DNA of 64,000 bases from Clostridium pascui (GTDB lineage Bacteria; Bacillota; Clostridia; Clostridiales; Clostridiaceae). The notes below the pieces were generated by a model. The model worked only from the letters and a program-made list of their open reading frames with translations, ran no database searches and was not told the DNA's origin. A program made the translations under genes and the position numbers. Numbering within the stretch: position 1 is the stretch's first letter; each line of letters opens with the position of its first letter. Shown here one piece after another: positions 26,170-35,790 of this stretch. The stretch lies in NCBI RefSeq assembly GCF_016908015.1, contig NZ_JAFBDB010000005.1, positions 186,001 to 250,000 of the forward strand, read 5' to 3'.

Positions 26170-26406
26170 TTATTCCCAAGTCATTATATTATCAATACCA
26201 TTCAATTCTTCAACTGCCCATTCCACGGCATCTCTGCTGCTTATAAATTCCTCATTTGTACTACTTACATAGGAATAACCCTCTTTATCGTCTACAGTTT
26301 GAATAAACAATTCTTTTGTTCCATCGTTGAAACTTATTTCACCCTTTGCTTCAAGTGTATCTATTAATTTGTCAATTATTATTTTTCCTTCCATTATGAT
26401 AGCCAC
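26170..26406 (-). CDS. Small acidic hypothetical protein
   Basis: 78 aa, MAIIMEGKIIIDKLIDTLEA, acidic and without membrane segments; it ends NGIDNIMTWE. A second Met (MEGKI) could be the true start, since AGGGTGG lies just upstream of the first. It is a single gene between terminators. I do not recognise a family. Confidence 0.65.
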   Translation of the reverse strand: MAIIMEGKIIIDKLIDTLEAKGEISFNDGTKELFIQTVDDKEGYSYVSSTNEEFISSRDAVEWAVEELNGIDNIMTWE

Positions 26407-26505
26407 CCTTCTATTTTATTTATAGAATTATGATTTATCAAATTACATTATTTTATAACCTATTTTCGAAATATAATAATTCTTCCAAATGATGATTACA
26501 AAAAT

Positions 26506-26532
26506 ACAAGTGGAGGTTAAAGTTCCACTTGT
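26506..26532 (-). terminator. Terminator overlapping the MATE stop codon
   Basis: ACAAGTGGA / TCCACTTGT stem whose loop contains the MATE stop codon; a T-rich run follows on the minus strand. Confidence 0.75.
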
Positions 26533-27908
26533 TTCTGTAGTATTCGTTCTTTTTCTTTTATAGTTCTATTTTGCTTTAAAAGTATATACAGAAAATAAGA
26601 AGTGAGTATAACTCCCTTTAGTATACTACTTATGCTTATACTCCACCACACTCCATTAAGTCCTAACATATTCGGCTGTGATAGCCATATTGCACCAGGT
26701 ATTCTAAGGGCTGTAAACACTATCCCCACTACAGCTGGCGGAATGGTTTTCCCTAATCCATTAAATGCTCCAGCTGTAGTTATTTCATAACACATTAGAA
26801 GCTGAGAAAATCCCAAAATTCTTAAATAATCTGCTCCATATGGAATAACATCTGCTTCAGGTATAAATACTGCAAATAACGCCCTTCCCCCTAGTATTAA
26901 AAGTAGTGAAGTAACTATACCTACAGCGCTTATTCCAATCATAGCTGTAGTATACCCCTTGTTTATTCTATTCCATTTCTTTGCTCCAAAGTTTTGCCCT
27001 ACAAAAGCACCCATGGCCGTTGCAAATCCCTCTGCAGTCATCCAAGACAACGCTTCAATTTGAGACCCCACCTTTTGCACTGCAATTGCAGTATCCCCAA
27101 AAGAAGCTACTATTCTTGCAATAAACATAGCAAATACTGTAAACAGAACATTTTGTAATGCTACAGGTAGCCCAAAATGAAATATCTTTTTCAAAAATTT
27201 CAAGTCAGGTTTATTAAAAATGTGTACCTCATTGAATAAGTCTGTTTTCTTAAATATATTATATAAAAATATGATTGTTACTACAAATTGTCCCATCACT
27301 GTACCTATAGCTGCTCCTACTACTCCAAGGGCTGGAAAAGGCCCTATACCAAATATTATAAATGGATCTACAACTATATTTATTAAAAGTCCTATGGTAT
27401 TTATTTTAAAAGGCGTCTTACTATCCCCATATCCATTAAATATTCCTGTAAATACAGGATTTATAAAATAAAAGCTCATACCTAAAGAAATAACTGTAAG
27501 ATATGTTTCTGCCATATGGATTATGTTTTTATCTCCTAAATTAAAAAATCCTATAAGCTGCTTTCTGAATATTATAAGTACTAAGGCATATATGATTCCT
27601 AAGATTATATCAAGCTGTAGTGTATTTTGTACATATTTCTTTGCATCTTGTATCTTTTCTCTTCCCATGGATTGAGATACACCAATTTCTGCCCCAGCTC
27701 TAGGTACAAATATAATACCTGTTGCAAGCCATGTGAAAAAACCTGCTGTTCCAACTGCTGCTACAGAGCTGCTGCTGAGTCTTCCTAAATACAACATATT
27801 AATAAGATTGCAAGACATTTGAATAAATGACGTCCCCATAATGGGTAATGATAATTTTATAAGTATATTTAGTATCTTTCCCTCTGTTAAATTTAATTTA
27901 TTATCCAT
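26517..27908 (-). CDS. MATE-family multidrug/cation antiporter
   Basis: 463-aa inner-membrane efflux protein with about 12 helices in two similar halves. The N-terminal half has GKILNILIKLSLPIMGTSFI and the second half starts near FLKKIFHFGLPVALQNVLFT, the typical MATE internal repeat. I start at ATG 27908 (MDNKLNLTEGK), which has AGAGGT upstream. Na+ or H+ coupled drug export is the family role; substrates are not predictable. Confidence 0.93.
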   Translation of the reverse strand: MDNKLNLTEGKILNILIKLSLPIMGTSFIQMSCNLINMLYLGRLSSSSVAAVGTAGFFTWLATGIIFVPRAGAEIGVSQSMGREKIQDAKKYVQNTLQLDIILGIIYALVLIIFRKQLIGFFNLGDKNIIHMAETYLTVISLGMSFYFINPVFTGIFNGYGDSKTPFKINTIGLLINIVVDPFIIFGIGPFPALGVVGAAIGTVMGQFVVTIIFLYNIFKKTDLFNEVHIFNKPDLKFLKKIFHFGLPVALQNVLFTVFAMFIARIVASFGDTAIAVQKVGSQIEALSWMTAEGFATAMGAFVGQNFGAKKWNRINKGYTTAMIGISAVGIVTSLLLILGGRALFAVFIPEADVIPYGADYLRILGFSQLLMCYEITTAGAFNGLGKTIPPAVVGIVFTALRIPGAIWLSQPNMLGLNGVWWSISISSILKGVILTSYFLYILLKQNRTIKEKERILQKQVEL

Positions 27909-28079
27909 AACATTACCTCTCGATTCCCGAAAATTAAGCCTGTACAATTATATCACTTATAAATATAATATAGAAGATATGTTCTAAGTTATTTTAATAA
28001 AACTTTAATGACTTTATTCCTTGCAACTATGTATAATTATATAAAATATCCTTTATAATATTTTTAGAGGTGATTATAA

Positions 28080-29003
28080 ATGCTTGATGTATGTTTATTA
28101 GGATGCGGCGGCAGTATGCCTACCCCTTATAGATATCTTTCTTCATTACTCTTATCTTATAAAGGTCATAAAGTACTTATAGACTGTGGAGAAGGTACCC
28201 AAGTTTCTATGAAACTTTTAGGCTGGGGATTTAAGGATATAGATGTTATATGTTTAACTCATTTCCACGCAGATCATGTTATAGGACTTCCTGGACTGTT
28301 GCTTACCATTGCAAATTCAGGCAGAGAAACTCCTTTGACTATAATAGGCCCCGAAGGCTTATCTAAGGTGATAGATGGTCTTACGGTAGTATCCCCTTAT
28401 TTACCATATTCTCTTGACCTTGTAGAACTTCCCTTTGATAAAAGTTATTATGAAGATAAATTATTTGAATTAGGAGATTTAGATATTTATGCCCTTCCAC
28501 TTCAGCATACTTCCCCATGCTTAGGGTACAGTATAACTGTAAATAGAAAGAATAAATTTAATAAAGAAAAAGCCATCCAAAATAATGTTCCATTAAAGCT
28601 TTGGAATACTTTGCAAAGAGGAGAAGACATAAAATTTGAAGGAAAAATATATACACCAGATATGATACTTGGAGAAAGTAGAAAGGGCATAAAGATAAGT
28701 TATTTAACAGATAGTCGTCCTGTACCTTCTATTATACCCTTTGTAAAAAATTCAGATTTATTTATATGTGAGGGAATGTATGGTGAAGATGATAAGCTTT
28801 CAAAGGCAGAGGAAAATAACCATATGCTTTTTTCAGAAGCAGCTACCTTATCCAAAGATGCAGAAGTAAAAGAGCTTTGGCTTACTCACTTTAGCCCTTC
28901 ACTTATGGATCCTAAAAGCTTTTTAGATAATGCCAAAAATATATTTAAAAACACCTCTATTGGAGAGGATAGAAAGACTGTAACATTAAAATTTCAAGAT
29001 TAG
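28080..29003 (+). CDS. rnz: Ribonuclease Z
   Basis: Zinc endonuclease that trims tRNA 3' ends. 307 aa, the expected short-form length. The metal motif [13 protein letters not shown] is at residues 60-72 (His61, His63, Asp65, His66). [10 protein letters not shown] supplies further ligands, and LTHFSP comes near the end. Opening [20 protein letters not shown] fits. The stop codon TAG is immediately followed by the stop of the convergent methyltransferase gene, leaving no intergenic base. Confidence 0.95.
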   Translation: MLDVCLLGCGGSMPTPYRYLSSLLLSYKGHKVLIDCGEGTQVSMKLLGWGFKDIDVICLTHFHADHVIGLPGLLLTIANSGRETPLTIIGPEGLSKVIDGLTVVSPYLPYSLDLVELPFDKSYYEDKLFELGDLDIYALPLQHTSPCLGYSITVNRKNKFNKEKAIQNNVPLKLWNTLQRGEDIKFEGKIYTPDMILGESRKGIKISYLTDSRPVPSIIPFVKNSDLFICEGMYGEDDKLSKAEENNHMLFSEAATLSKDAEVKELWLTHFSPSLMDPKSFLDNAKNIFKNTSIGEDRKTVTLKFQD

Positions 29004-29957
29004 CTATTTCTTTTTTAATTTGCATACAAAAAAGCCTTCCATCTCTTCATTTGGTATTACCCTAAGGGCTTTTTTAAGATTATCATTATATTTTTTATCC
29101 TTATATACATTTAACCCTTGTATGGAATTTTTTACATTTATACTTAAATTCATAACTCTTAAGTTTGGATATTTATTTAGAACATAGTCAATTACTTCTT
29201 CATTTTCCTCTGGTGAAATAGTGCAGGTGGAATAAATAAGTATCCCTCCCTTTTTTAATGCCTTAATTCCACTTTCTAAAAGCTTTTTTTGGAGCTTTGA
29301 ATTTTCACGTATAAATTTAGTACTCCATCCTTTATAGCTTTCACGTCTTTTAATCTCAATTGTGCCCTCTCCTGAACAAGGTGCATCTAAAAGAACTCTA
29401 TCAAATCTTTCTTCAAATGTATCTCCAAGTACTTTGCCATCCATACCTATTACCTCTATACAACTTGCTCCTTGTTTTTGTATATTGTATTTTAGCCTTT
29501 CTCGCCTTATAGTGTTTATTTCATTTGCTGTAACTTCTCCTTGATTATCTATAATTGATGCAATTTCAGTAGTTTTACCGCCTGGAGCTGCACACATATC
29601 TAATATAGTTTGTCCCATTTCCAAATCTAGGAGCAGTGGTGGAATCATACTTGAAAGATTTTGAAGATATATACTACCTGTATTATAGCAGTTAAGTTTT
29701 GTAATCTGTGGTTCCTTTACTTTATTTAATATGAAAGCTTCCTTTAACAAACTGCTATTGGAAAAACTTATGCTATTTTCACGAAGTTCTTTTTGAATTT
29801 CCATAATACTTGTCTTTAATTTATTTGCCCTTAATGTAGTTTTCCTTCCTTCTATAAAACTTTTGAGTATACCATCAACAGTAACAGGAGAATAAATACT
29901 ATAAAGCATTCCTAAAAATTCCTTAGGAAGTTTATAGGCAGCATTTTTTATTTCCAT
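29004..29957 (-). CDS. RsmB/NOP2-type RNA (cytosine-5) methyltransferase
   Basis: SAM-dependent m5C methyltransferase acting on rRNA or tRNA. Start ATG 29957 (317 aa) has a GGGGGGAG site; an in-frame ATG at 29972 overlaps that site. Motifs in order: SAM-binding LDMCAAPGGKTTEIAS, catalytic-release Cys in LDAPCSGEGT, and nucleophile Cys in IYSTCTISPEENE. The N-terminal ~90 residues form the PUA/RRM-like region usual in the family. RsmB, RsmF or an NSUN-like target cannot be told apart here. Confidence 0.9.
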   Translation of the reverse strand: MEIKNAAYKLPKEFLGMLYSIYSPVTVDGILKSFIEGRKTTLRANKLKTSIMEIQKELRENSISFSNSSLLKEAFILNKVKEPQITKLNCYNTGSIYLQNLSSMIPPLLLDLEMGQTILDMCAAPGGKTTEIASIIDNQGEVTANEINTIRRERLKYNIQKQGASCIEVIGMDGKVLGDTFEERFDRVLLDAPCSGEGTIEIKRRESYKGWSTKFIRENSKLQKKLLESGIKALKKGGILIYSTCTISPEENEEVIDYVLNKYPNLRVMNLSINVKNSIQGLNVYKDKKYNDNLKKALRVIPNEEMEGFFVCKLKKK

Positions 29958-30136
29958 GTGAACTCCCCCCATTTTGTGGTGTGTAATACTACATTTTATT
30001 AATGTGTCCTATTTTTTATACATAAAAGCTTGTATGTATCAAAATACCTTTTTAATATACTATTTAAATGGTATAATTAGGGTAAAACTATTTTAACATA
30101 CTTGTTAAAATTAAGATTTATCATTTGAGGTGGCCA

Positions 30137-31024
30137 ATGAAACATATATTTATAGTAAATCCTACTTCTGGTAAAGGCTATGCCAAAAAATTAATTCCCA
30201 TTATATACAAGATATGTATTCAAGAAAATATAAATTATATTATTGAGCCCACCGAATATCCTGGACATGCTACTGAAATTGCAAAAAAACACTGTTTAGA
30301 AGAAGATGTTAGATTATATGCCGTAGGTGGAGATGGAACCCTAAATGAAGTATTAAATGGAATGGTATACAGTTCCTGCTCGCTAGCAGTAATTCCAGCT
30401 GGCTCTGGCAACGACTTTATAAAAACTGTATATAGTTCTTTAAATGCAGATAAGCTTATAACAAGTTTAATAAATGGTAAAACAAAACTTATTAATATTG
30501 GTAAAGTAAACAATAAATATTTTATAAATATATCTTCTGTTGGAATTGATGCAGAAATAGCATATAATGCAAAGATATTTAAAAGAAATCCACTAATTCC
30601 ATCAAAACTATCCTATTTCCTTAGCATATTTACTACCTTAATTAACTATTCATCCTACAATATTGAAATTCATATAGACGGCACTTGTATAAATGACAAA
30701 GTTTTACTAATAGCTATAGGCAATGGTAAGTACTATGGAGGGGGTATGAAGGTATTACCCTACGCTAATCCATTTAATAATAACTTTGATATATGCATTG
30801 TAAAAAATATGAGTAAATTAAATATACTAAGGTTGTTTCCAGTTTTAATTAAAGGAAATCATGAAACCTTAAAAGATTATGTTACCTTTTACAAAGGTTC
30901 TAACATACAAATTTATTCTAAACAAAATATGAAAATAAATATAGATGGTGAAATATTTGAAAATGAAAACGTAAAATTTGAGATGGTTATAAAAAAAGTA
31001 AACTTTGTATTTATTAATACATAA
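30137..31024 (+). CDS. Diacylglycerol/lipid kinase (DagK/YegS family)
   Basis: 295-aa cytoplasmic lipid kinase. GGDGTLNEVLNG and VIPAGSGNDFIKT are the ATP-binding and catalytic motifs of the family, after an IVNPTSGKG opening. ATG 30137 is preferred because TGAGGTGG sits at proper spacing; the upstream TTG 30125 overlaps it. DagK recycles diacylglycerol released by lipoteichoic acid synthesis in Firmicutes; a YegS-like role is the alternative. It is followed 12 bp later by a diguanylate cyclase. Confidence 0.92.
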   Translation: MKHIFIVNPTSGKGYAKKLIPIIYKICIQENINYIIEPTEYPGHATEIAKKHCLEEDVRLYAVGGDGTLNEVLNGMVYSSCSLAVIPAGSGNDFIKTVYSSLNADKLITSLINGKTKLINIGKVNNKYFINISSVGIDAEIAYNAKIFKRNPLIPSKLSYFLSIFTTLINYSSYNIEIHIDGTCINDKVLLIAIGNGKYYGGGMKVLPYANPFNNNFDICIVKNMSKLNILRLFPVLIKGNHETLKDYVTFYKGSNIQIYSKQNMKINIDGEIFENENVKFEMVIKKVNFVFINT

Positions 31025-31036
31025 GAGGTGTAAAAC

Positions 31037-32092
31037 ATGAGTACTATTGAGTCTTATGAGAATTTAAAACACGATTATGAAACCTATCAAACTTTTGCTG
31101 AAGGAGTTATACAAAAATTAAGCAGCAAAAATATATTGCTGGAAAAAAAGCTAGACTGCCTAGTTAATATAGTTGAAATTAGTAAGTATATTAATTCTAA
31201 TATATATAATAAAAATTTAATGCAAATGATTAATGATATGATGATAGGAATACTGGGCGTAACTTATTCCACTATTCTCACTAAAGAAAATGATGAATTT
31301 ATTATTAAATCAACTAATATATACACAAGTCAATCACTAGAAGAATTATACTTCTATCCATTATTGCCAAAGGAGAAATTTTTTCGTTTAAATTGTAATT
31401 GGCCTTTATCATATAAAAACTTTGAAGGTCAAATTATTCATTCTATTATAGGTGTCCCTATTTACTTTAATAATACTTTTATAGGCTATATTATAGCAGG
31501 ACATACCTATCGTGATTTTTTTACAGGCGAACTTATATCTTTCATTACTTCTATCGCAAATCAAATTGGAATTGCTTTAGAAAATGCTTCTTTATATAAC
31601 AAACTTTTAGAATCCTCAAACAAAGATCCATTGCTTAATATTTATAATAGAAAATACTTTTTTGATACTTTAAATGAAAAACTAAGGAAATCTCAGGAGC
31701 CCTTTGCTACTGTAATAATTGACATAGATAATTTTAAAAAGGTAAACGATACTCATGGGCACTCTTTTGGAGATGAAGTATTAATTAAAACTTCTAACTT
31801 ATTAAAAAAGTCTTTAAAAGGCAATATTTTAGCAAGGTATGGTGGAGAAGAATTTATAGCTTGTGTGCATAAAGAAGATATATCAAATATATATAATCAA
31901 ATAGAAGATATTCGTAATAAGATTACTAAAAATGTAATCAAATTGAATAGTAAATTAATAAAAATTACTTGTAGTTTTGGAATTAGTTATTATCCTAACG
32001 ATGGACAAACTGTAAGAGATCTTTTAGACAAAGCTGATTATAGATTATACTTAGCTAAAAATACAGGAAAAAATAAAGTCATAGATGCATAA
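31037..32092 (+). CDS. GAF-GGDEF diguanylate cyclase
   Basis: 351-aa soluble c-di-GMP synthase. A GAF-like sensor spans about residues 45-185, after an N-terminal coiled coil. The GGDEF domain follows (about 195-350), with DIDNFKKVNDTHGHSFGD and the active motif RYGGEEF at 267-273. The product-inhibition RxxD motif upstream is absent (LKGN at that place), so feedback through the I-site is unlikely. It is likely co-transcribed with the lipid kinase. The GAF ligand is unknown. Confidence 0.92.
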   Translation: MSTIESYENLKHDYETYQTFAEGVIQKLSSKNILLEKKLDCLVNIVEISKYINSNIYNKNLMQMINDMMIGILGVTYSTILTKENDEFIIKSTNIYTSQSLEELYFYPLLPKEKFFRLNCNWPLSYKNFEGQIIHSIIGVPIYFNNTFIGYIIAGHTYRDFFTGELISFITSIANQIGIALENASLYNKLLESSNKDPLLNIYNRKYFFDTLNEKLRKSQEPFATVIIDIDNFKKVNDTHGHSFGDEVLIKTSNLLKKSLKGNILARYGGEEFIACVHKEDISNIYNQIEDIRNKITKNVIKLNSKLIKITCSFGISYYPNDGQTVRDLLDKADYRLYLAKNTGKNKVIDA

Positions 32093-32151
32093 CATCATTT
32101 TAGTATCTCGTCAATGACTCTATACAAAATTACAAAAGGAGATGTTAAAGA

Positions 32152-32595
32152 ATGTATTTAGTAAGTTCATGTTTAGCTGGAATTAATTGCAGATATGATG
32201 GCAACAACAATGAAAATGAAGTTATATTAAAATTAGTTAAAGAAGGTAAAGCTATAGCAATATGTCCAGAGCAATTAGCAGGATTACCTACTCCAAGGGT
32301 GCCTTGTGAAATTGTTGTAGGTAAAAACGGTAATAAACAAATAGTTAATAAAGATGGAGAAGATTTAACTGAAAAATTTATGACTGGTGCAGAAAAGACT
32401 TTAGCAGTTGCAAAAGCTATAGGCATTAAAAAGGCGATATTAAAATCTAAAAGTCCTTCCTGTGGTTGTGGCTTTATATACGATGGTACATTTTCAGGTA
32501 AATTAATAAAAGGAAATGGTTTTACCACAGAGCTTTTAATTAAAAACGGAGTGGAAGTGTATACAGAAAATGATTTAGAAACTGCAGCATTGTAG
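32152..32595 (+). CDS. DUF523 family protein
   Basis: 147-aa cytoplasmic protein: MYLVSSCLAGINCRYDGNNN, then AICPEQLAGLPTPRVPCEIV, and KSPSCGCGFIYDG near residue 100. These Cys-bearing segments are diagnostic of DUF523, which is widespread and of unknown biochemical role. Six cysteines suggest metal or Fe-S binding, but this is inference. A ribosome site AAAGGAG lies upstream. The gene is followed by a repeat element. Confidence 0.92.
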   Translation: MYLVSSCLAGINCRYDGNNNENEVILKLVKEGKAIAICPEQLAGLPTPRVPCEIVVGKNGNKQIVNKDGEDLTEKFMTGAEKTLAVAKAIGIKKAILKSKSPSCGCGFIYDGTFSGKLIKGNGFTTELLIKNGVEVYTENDLETAAL

Positions 32596-32619
32596 AAGTC
32601 ATAATTGCATTACACAACC

Positions 32620-32990
32620 TTATTCATAATTAAAGGACATTGCTACATTTTTAATGTTAAATCTTTCGTCTGGGTTCTGCATTTAAGAAAGCGTTCACTA
32701 CGCAAAGAAGCTCCAATATCTCTCAATTTAAATCGCCTAAACTTTCTAAACTCGCTGACGCTCAGACAGTAGAAAGTTCTTTACAGTGATTTAAATTGAG
32801 AGATAAAGAGCTTCTAATTGCTTGTTCAATGCTTTCTACAATGCAGAACCTATACTAAATTTCTTCATTTATTTCGTATCAGCTCTTGTAACGTCCGAGC
32901 TGCCGCCCTAAAAGATCTTTGTGTACTAATTCCTAAAATATTTTACAAATTCAATTGGCTTAATTTCTTCCTTCAACAGGTGTAGGTGAT
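32620..32990. repeat. Foldback repeat element, copy 3 (truncated)
   Basis: Module A is complete (TTTTTAATGTTAAAT at the left, inner arms around CTCGCTGACGCTCAGACAG, right arm to about 32855). It is followed by part of the central module (GCTGCCGCCCTAAAAGATCTTT, two stretches, then CAATTGGCTTAATTTCTTCC). The block with CGAAGACCGATAGGT and all of module B are missing. It fills the gap between convergent DUF523 and brnQ. Confidence 0.85.
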
Positions 32991-32999
32991 ATTTCTAAT

Positions 33000-34343
33000 T
33001 TATGCTCCTACCTTATCAGATTCTAAAGTAGTCTTTTCTTCAACATTCTTATTGCTAAAGCTTCCAAAAACAAATCCTACTAAAGCGCCAACTAATGCTG
33101 GAACTATCCAACCAAGTCCCTTCGAATAAAGAGGTAAGCTGTTAAGTACATCAAACTTTAATCCAAATTGTCCTAATGCATCTAAAATGCTAACAACGGA
33201 AGTAAATATCATAGTAAATAAATACACATAAGTACTTCCATTAAAAAAGTCATTAGTAAATGCAAGTACCATAAGAACAATTGCCATTGGATATATCGCT
33301 GTTAATGCTGGAACTGAAAACTTAAGTATTTGTGTAAGTCCTACATTTGCAAACATCATACTGGATACTGATAATATCGTAACCCAAGTTTTATATGAAA
33401 CTCTTGGCATTAATTTTGTAAAGTATTGACTACAAGATGTTAAAAGTCCTACTGATGTTGTTAAGCAAGCAAGTGAAAATATTAATCCCAACACAACTGA
33501 TCCATTTTGTCCAAATAAGTAAAATACTACATTTGTAAGTGTTTGAGCTCCATTTTCAGTTGCTCCAAATCTTGTCTGTGAAACAGCTCCTAAATACGCA
33601 AGCATTCCATATATTATTGTTAAAAACAGCCCCGCTATTGCTCCTGCCTTTATTGTATTTGATACAATAGCTCTTTCTTCTTTTACTCCCATTTGTTGAA
33701 GAGCTATAGAAATTACTATACCAAAATTAAGTGCTGCTATAGCATCCATTGTCATATATCCATCTAAAAATCCCTTAAGTAAAGGAAAATGTGCATAGTC
33801 ACCACTTGGTGCTGCAAATGTACCAATAGGTTTAAATAAACCGAATACAAATATACTTGCTATCAAAATCAATAATGTAGGTGTTAAAACTTTTCCAAAT
33901 CTATCTACAAGTTTCGATGGTGACATACATAACCAAAATGCTATTCCAAAGTAAAATAAAGTATATATAAATAATGGCAACTTACTGGTAGTTAATGTAC
34001 TTGATAAAAATGGTGAAATTCCCATTTCAAATGCTAAACTAGCTGCTCTAGGTATTCCTAAGAATGGTCCTATTGATAAATAAATTAATATGGTAAATGC
34101 AAGTGCAAAAGTCGGATGTACACGACTTGCTAGTATATGAAGTCCACCTGCTTTAGCAACTACAGCAATTGCAAGTATTGGAAGTCCTACTGCTGAAATT
34201 AAAAACCCTCCCATTGATACCAGCATATTTGTTCCTGATAATTGTCCTAATTGTGGTGGGAATATTAAATTACCTGCTCCAAAAAACATTGAAAATATCA
34301 TTAAACTTACAAATAATAAATTCTTTCTATCCATTTTTTCCAT
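33000..34343 (-). CDS. brnQ: Branched-chain amino-acid:cation symporter BrnQ
   Basis: 447-aa integral membrane carrier with about 12 helices, coupling Na+ or H+ to leucine, isoleucine and valine uptake. The N-terminus FVSLMIFSMFFGAGNLIFPP is the LIVCS-family signature. It is preceded by a T-box leader whose specifier reads AUC, so expression should rise when tRNA-Ile is uncharged. An Lrp-family gene lies just upstream on the same strand beyond the leader. Confidence 0.96.
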   Translation of the reverse strand: MEKMDRKNLLFVSLMIFSMFFGAGNLIFPPQLGQLSGTNMLVSMGGFLISAVGLPILAIAVVAKAGGLHILASRVHPTFALAFTILIYLSIGPFLGIPRAASLAFEMGISPFLSSTLTTSKLPLFIYTLFYFGIAFWLCMSPSKLVDRFGKVLTPTLLILIASIFVFGLFKPIGTFAAPSGDYAHFPLLKGFLDGYMTMDAIAALNFGIVISIALQQMGVKEERAIVSNTIKAGAIAGLFLTIIYGMLAYLGAVSQTRFGATENGAQTLTNVVFYLFGQNGSVVLGLIFSLACLTTSVGLLTSCSQYFTKLMPRVSYKTWVTILSVSSMMFANVGLTQILKFSVPALTAIYPMAIVLMVLAFTNDFFNGSTYVYLFTMIFTSVVSILDALGQFGLKFDVLNSLPLYSKGLGWIVPALVGALVGFVFGSFSNKNVEEKTTLESDKVGA

Positions 34344-34442
34344 TTTAAAAACCCCCGATTTATATTTTTTAATTTATGATTACAGATTATAATATCAATA
34401 TCACTTTCCATAATCATCCCCCCTTTATTTCTTATTTTAAAA

Positions 34443-34690
34443 AAATAAAAAACTCGTCCCTATATAAGGGACGAGTTATACTCGCGCTACCACCCTAGTT
34501 CCATAAATTAATATACAACAATTAATTCATAACACTCATCAACGTACATTATAATACGTGTTCCTTTTAACGGTGGACTACCTGCATCGCTTACTAAATA
34601 TCCTTCAGCTTTGCTTCTCAGAGATGATTTTCAACTATTCTTTGAACATTGGCTTTCAGCAAAATGCCAACTCTCTGTGGAACAATAAAA
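34443..34690 (-). promoter_or_regulatory. T-box riboswitch, isoleucine-type, upstream of brnQ
   Basis: The minus-strand leader contains a Stem I base AGAGA / UCUCU. The specifier-loop triplet AUC (34626-34628, followed by A) encodes Ile. The T-box core AGGGUGGUAGCGCG lies at 34483-34498 and is followed by the terminator stem. Uncharged tRNA-Ile should pair with AUC and the T-box bulge to prevent termination. The specifier call was made by hand from its position just above the Stem I base. Confidence 0.92.
34451..34477 (-). terminator. T-box attenuator terminator
   Basis: AACTCGTCCC / GGGACGAGTT stem with a T-rich tail on the minus strand; this is the switchable terminator of the T-box leader. 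Confidence 0.92.
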
Positions 34691-34786
34691 TAGATTACTT
34701 TTTCTCTTCATAGAATTTACATGTGTATTTAATTGACTTACATATTTTATATCATATATACTAAACTCTGTCAATAATTAATTTTG

Positions 34787-35233
34787 TTAAAATAAAAACT
34801 TACTAATATCATTATTCACCTCAATCTCTGAAAAAGCGATATTAGTTATTGTTATCGCATATGATGATATTTCATCAATAAATTCTTCTATTTCACTTAA
34901 AGTTTTAACAGATAGCTTGATTAAAAAACAACTATCCCCAGCAATTCTATAACACCATTCACTTCTTTTATACTCTTTTATAAATGCCTTAAATCTTTCA
35001 TATTCCCCGTTTTTCATAGTAACTTTTATTATACAATCAATAGTTAATCCAAGTTTTTTCTTATTTATTTTAATTGTATATTCTTCAATTACCCCATAAT
35101 CCTCAAGTCTTTTCACCCTTTCAGTAACAGATGGCGGTGAAAGATTAATTCGTTTTGACAATTCTCTAATTGATAATCTACTATTTTTCTGTAATTCTGA
35201 TAAGATTAACATATCAATTTCATCAAATTTCAT
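34787..35233 (-). CDS. Lrp/AsnC-family transcriptional regulator
   Basis: 148 aa. N-terminal helix-turn-helix (MLILSELQKNSRLSIRELSK, then LSPPSVTERVKRLEDYGVI) followed by a RAM/ACT-like effector domain. Such proteins form octamers and respond to amino acids. The gene lies upstream of the brnQ leader and is divergent from the AhpD-like gene. The shared intergenic region holds a 17-bp near-perfect inverted repeat, a possible binding site. The amino-acid effector is unknown. Confidence 0.94.
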   Translation of the reverse strand: MKFDEIDMLILSELQKNSRLSIRELSKRINLSPPSVTERVKRLEDYGVIEEYTIKINKKKLGLTIDCIIKVTMKNGEYERFKAFIKEYKRSEWCYRIAGDSCFLIKLSVKTLSEIEEFIDEISSYAITITNIAFSEIEVNNDISKFLF

Positions 35234-35304
35234 TTGTAATCATTCCTTCTTATAATCGTTTCAATTGGTATATATACTTCTATATTATATATCATATGAA
35301 ATAC

Positions 35305-35356
35305 AATACAAATTTTATTTTATATATAATATATTATACAAAATAAGATTTGTATT
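35305..35356. promoter_or_regulatory. Long inverted repeat in the lrp/ahpD-like divergent promoter region
   Basis: AATACAAATTTTATTTT (35305-35321) and AAAATAAGATTTGTATT (35340-35356) are inverse complements at 16 of 17 positions, separated by 18 AT-only bases. This fits a symmetric operator bound by an Lrp-type oligomer, or a leader hairpin. Confidence 0.6.
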
Positions 35357-35373
35357 AATAAAGGAGATTTAAT

Positions 35374-35790
35374 ATGGCAAGAATAGTTTTCTCACATGAA
35401 GGTTTTACACCATTTCAACAATTACTAGGTCATAACAAAGATATATTAGAAAAATGGACTGATCTCGAAAATAGCATATTCAACTCCAATACTTTTAGTG
35501 CCGAGCTAAAAGAAGAGGTCCGTCGTACTCTTGCATTTAATAATGGTTGTCAATATTGTATGGCAAAAGGTAGACCATCTAACAATATTTCTAATTTAAA
35601 AGTTTTAACAGCTGTTAAATTTGCAGATATGTCCTCTAAAAATATATCTTTTGATAATATACATTTTAGTGCATTAAAAGAAGAGTTTGATGACAAAGAA
35701 ATCTCTGAGCTTTTTGCATTAATATGTTTTATTACAGCTTGTCAAAAATTTGGAGCATTACTTGATTTACAGCCAAATTGTTCAATATAG
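35374..35790 (+). CDS. AhpD/carboxymuconolactone-decarboxylase-like protein
   Basis: 138 aa. The segment EEVRRTLAFNNGCQYCMAKG carries the CxxC redox pair (Cys-Gln-Tyr-Cys) and surrounding helix typical of AhpD-like proteins, which act as thiol-disulfide partners of peroxidases. The canonical downstream His is replaced by a Lys-Gly-Arg stretch, so peroxidase activity is uncertain. Its TAG stop codon lies inside the left terminal repeat of element copy 4. Confidence 0.82.
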   Translation: MARIVFSHEGFTPFQQLLGHNKDILEKWTDLENSIFNSNTFSAELKEEVRRTLAFNNGCQYCMAKGRPSNNISNLKVLTAVKFADMSSKNISFDNIHFSALKEEFDDKEISELFALICFITACQKFGALLDLQPNCSI

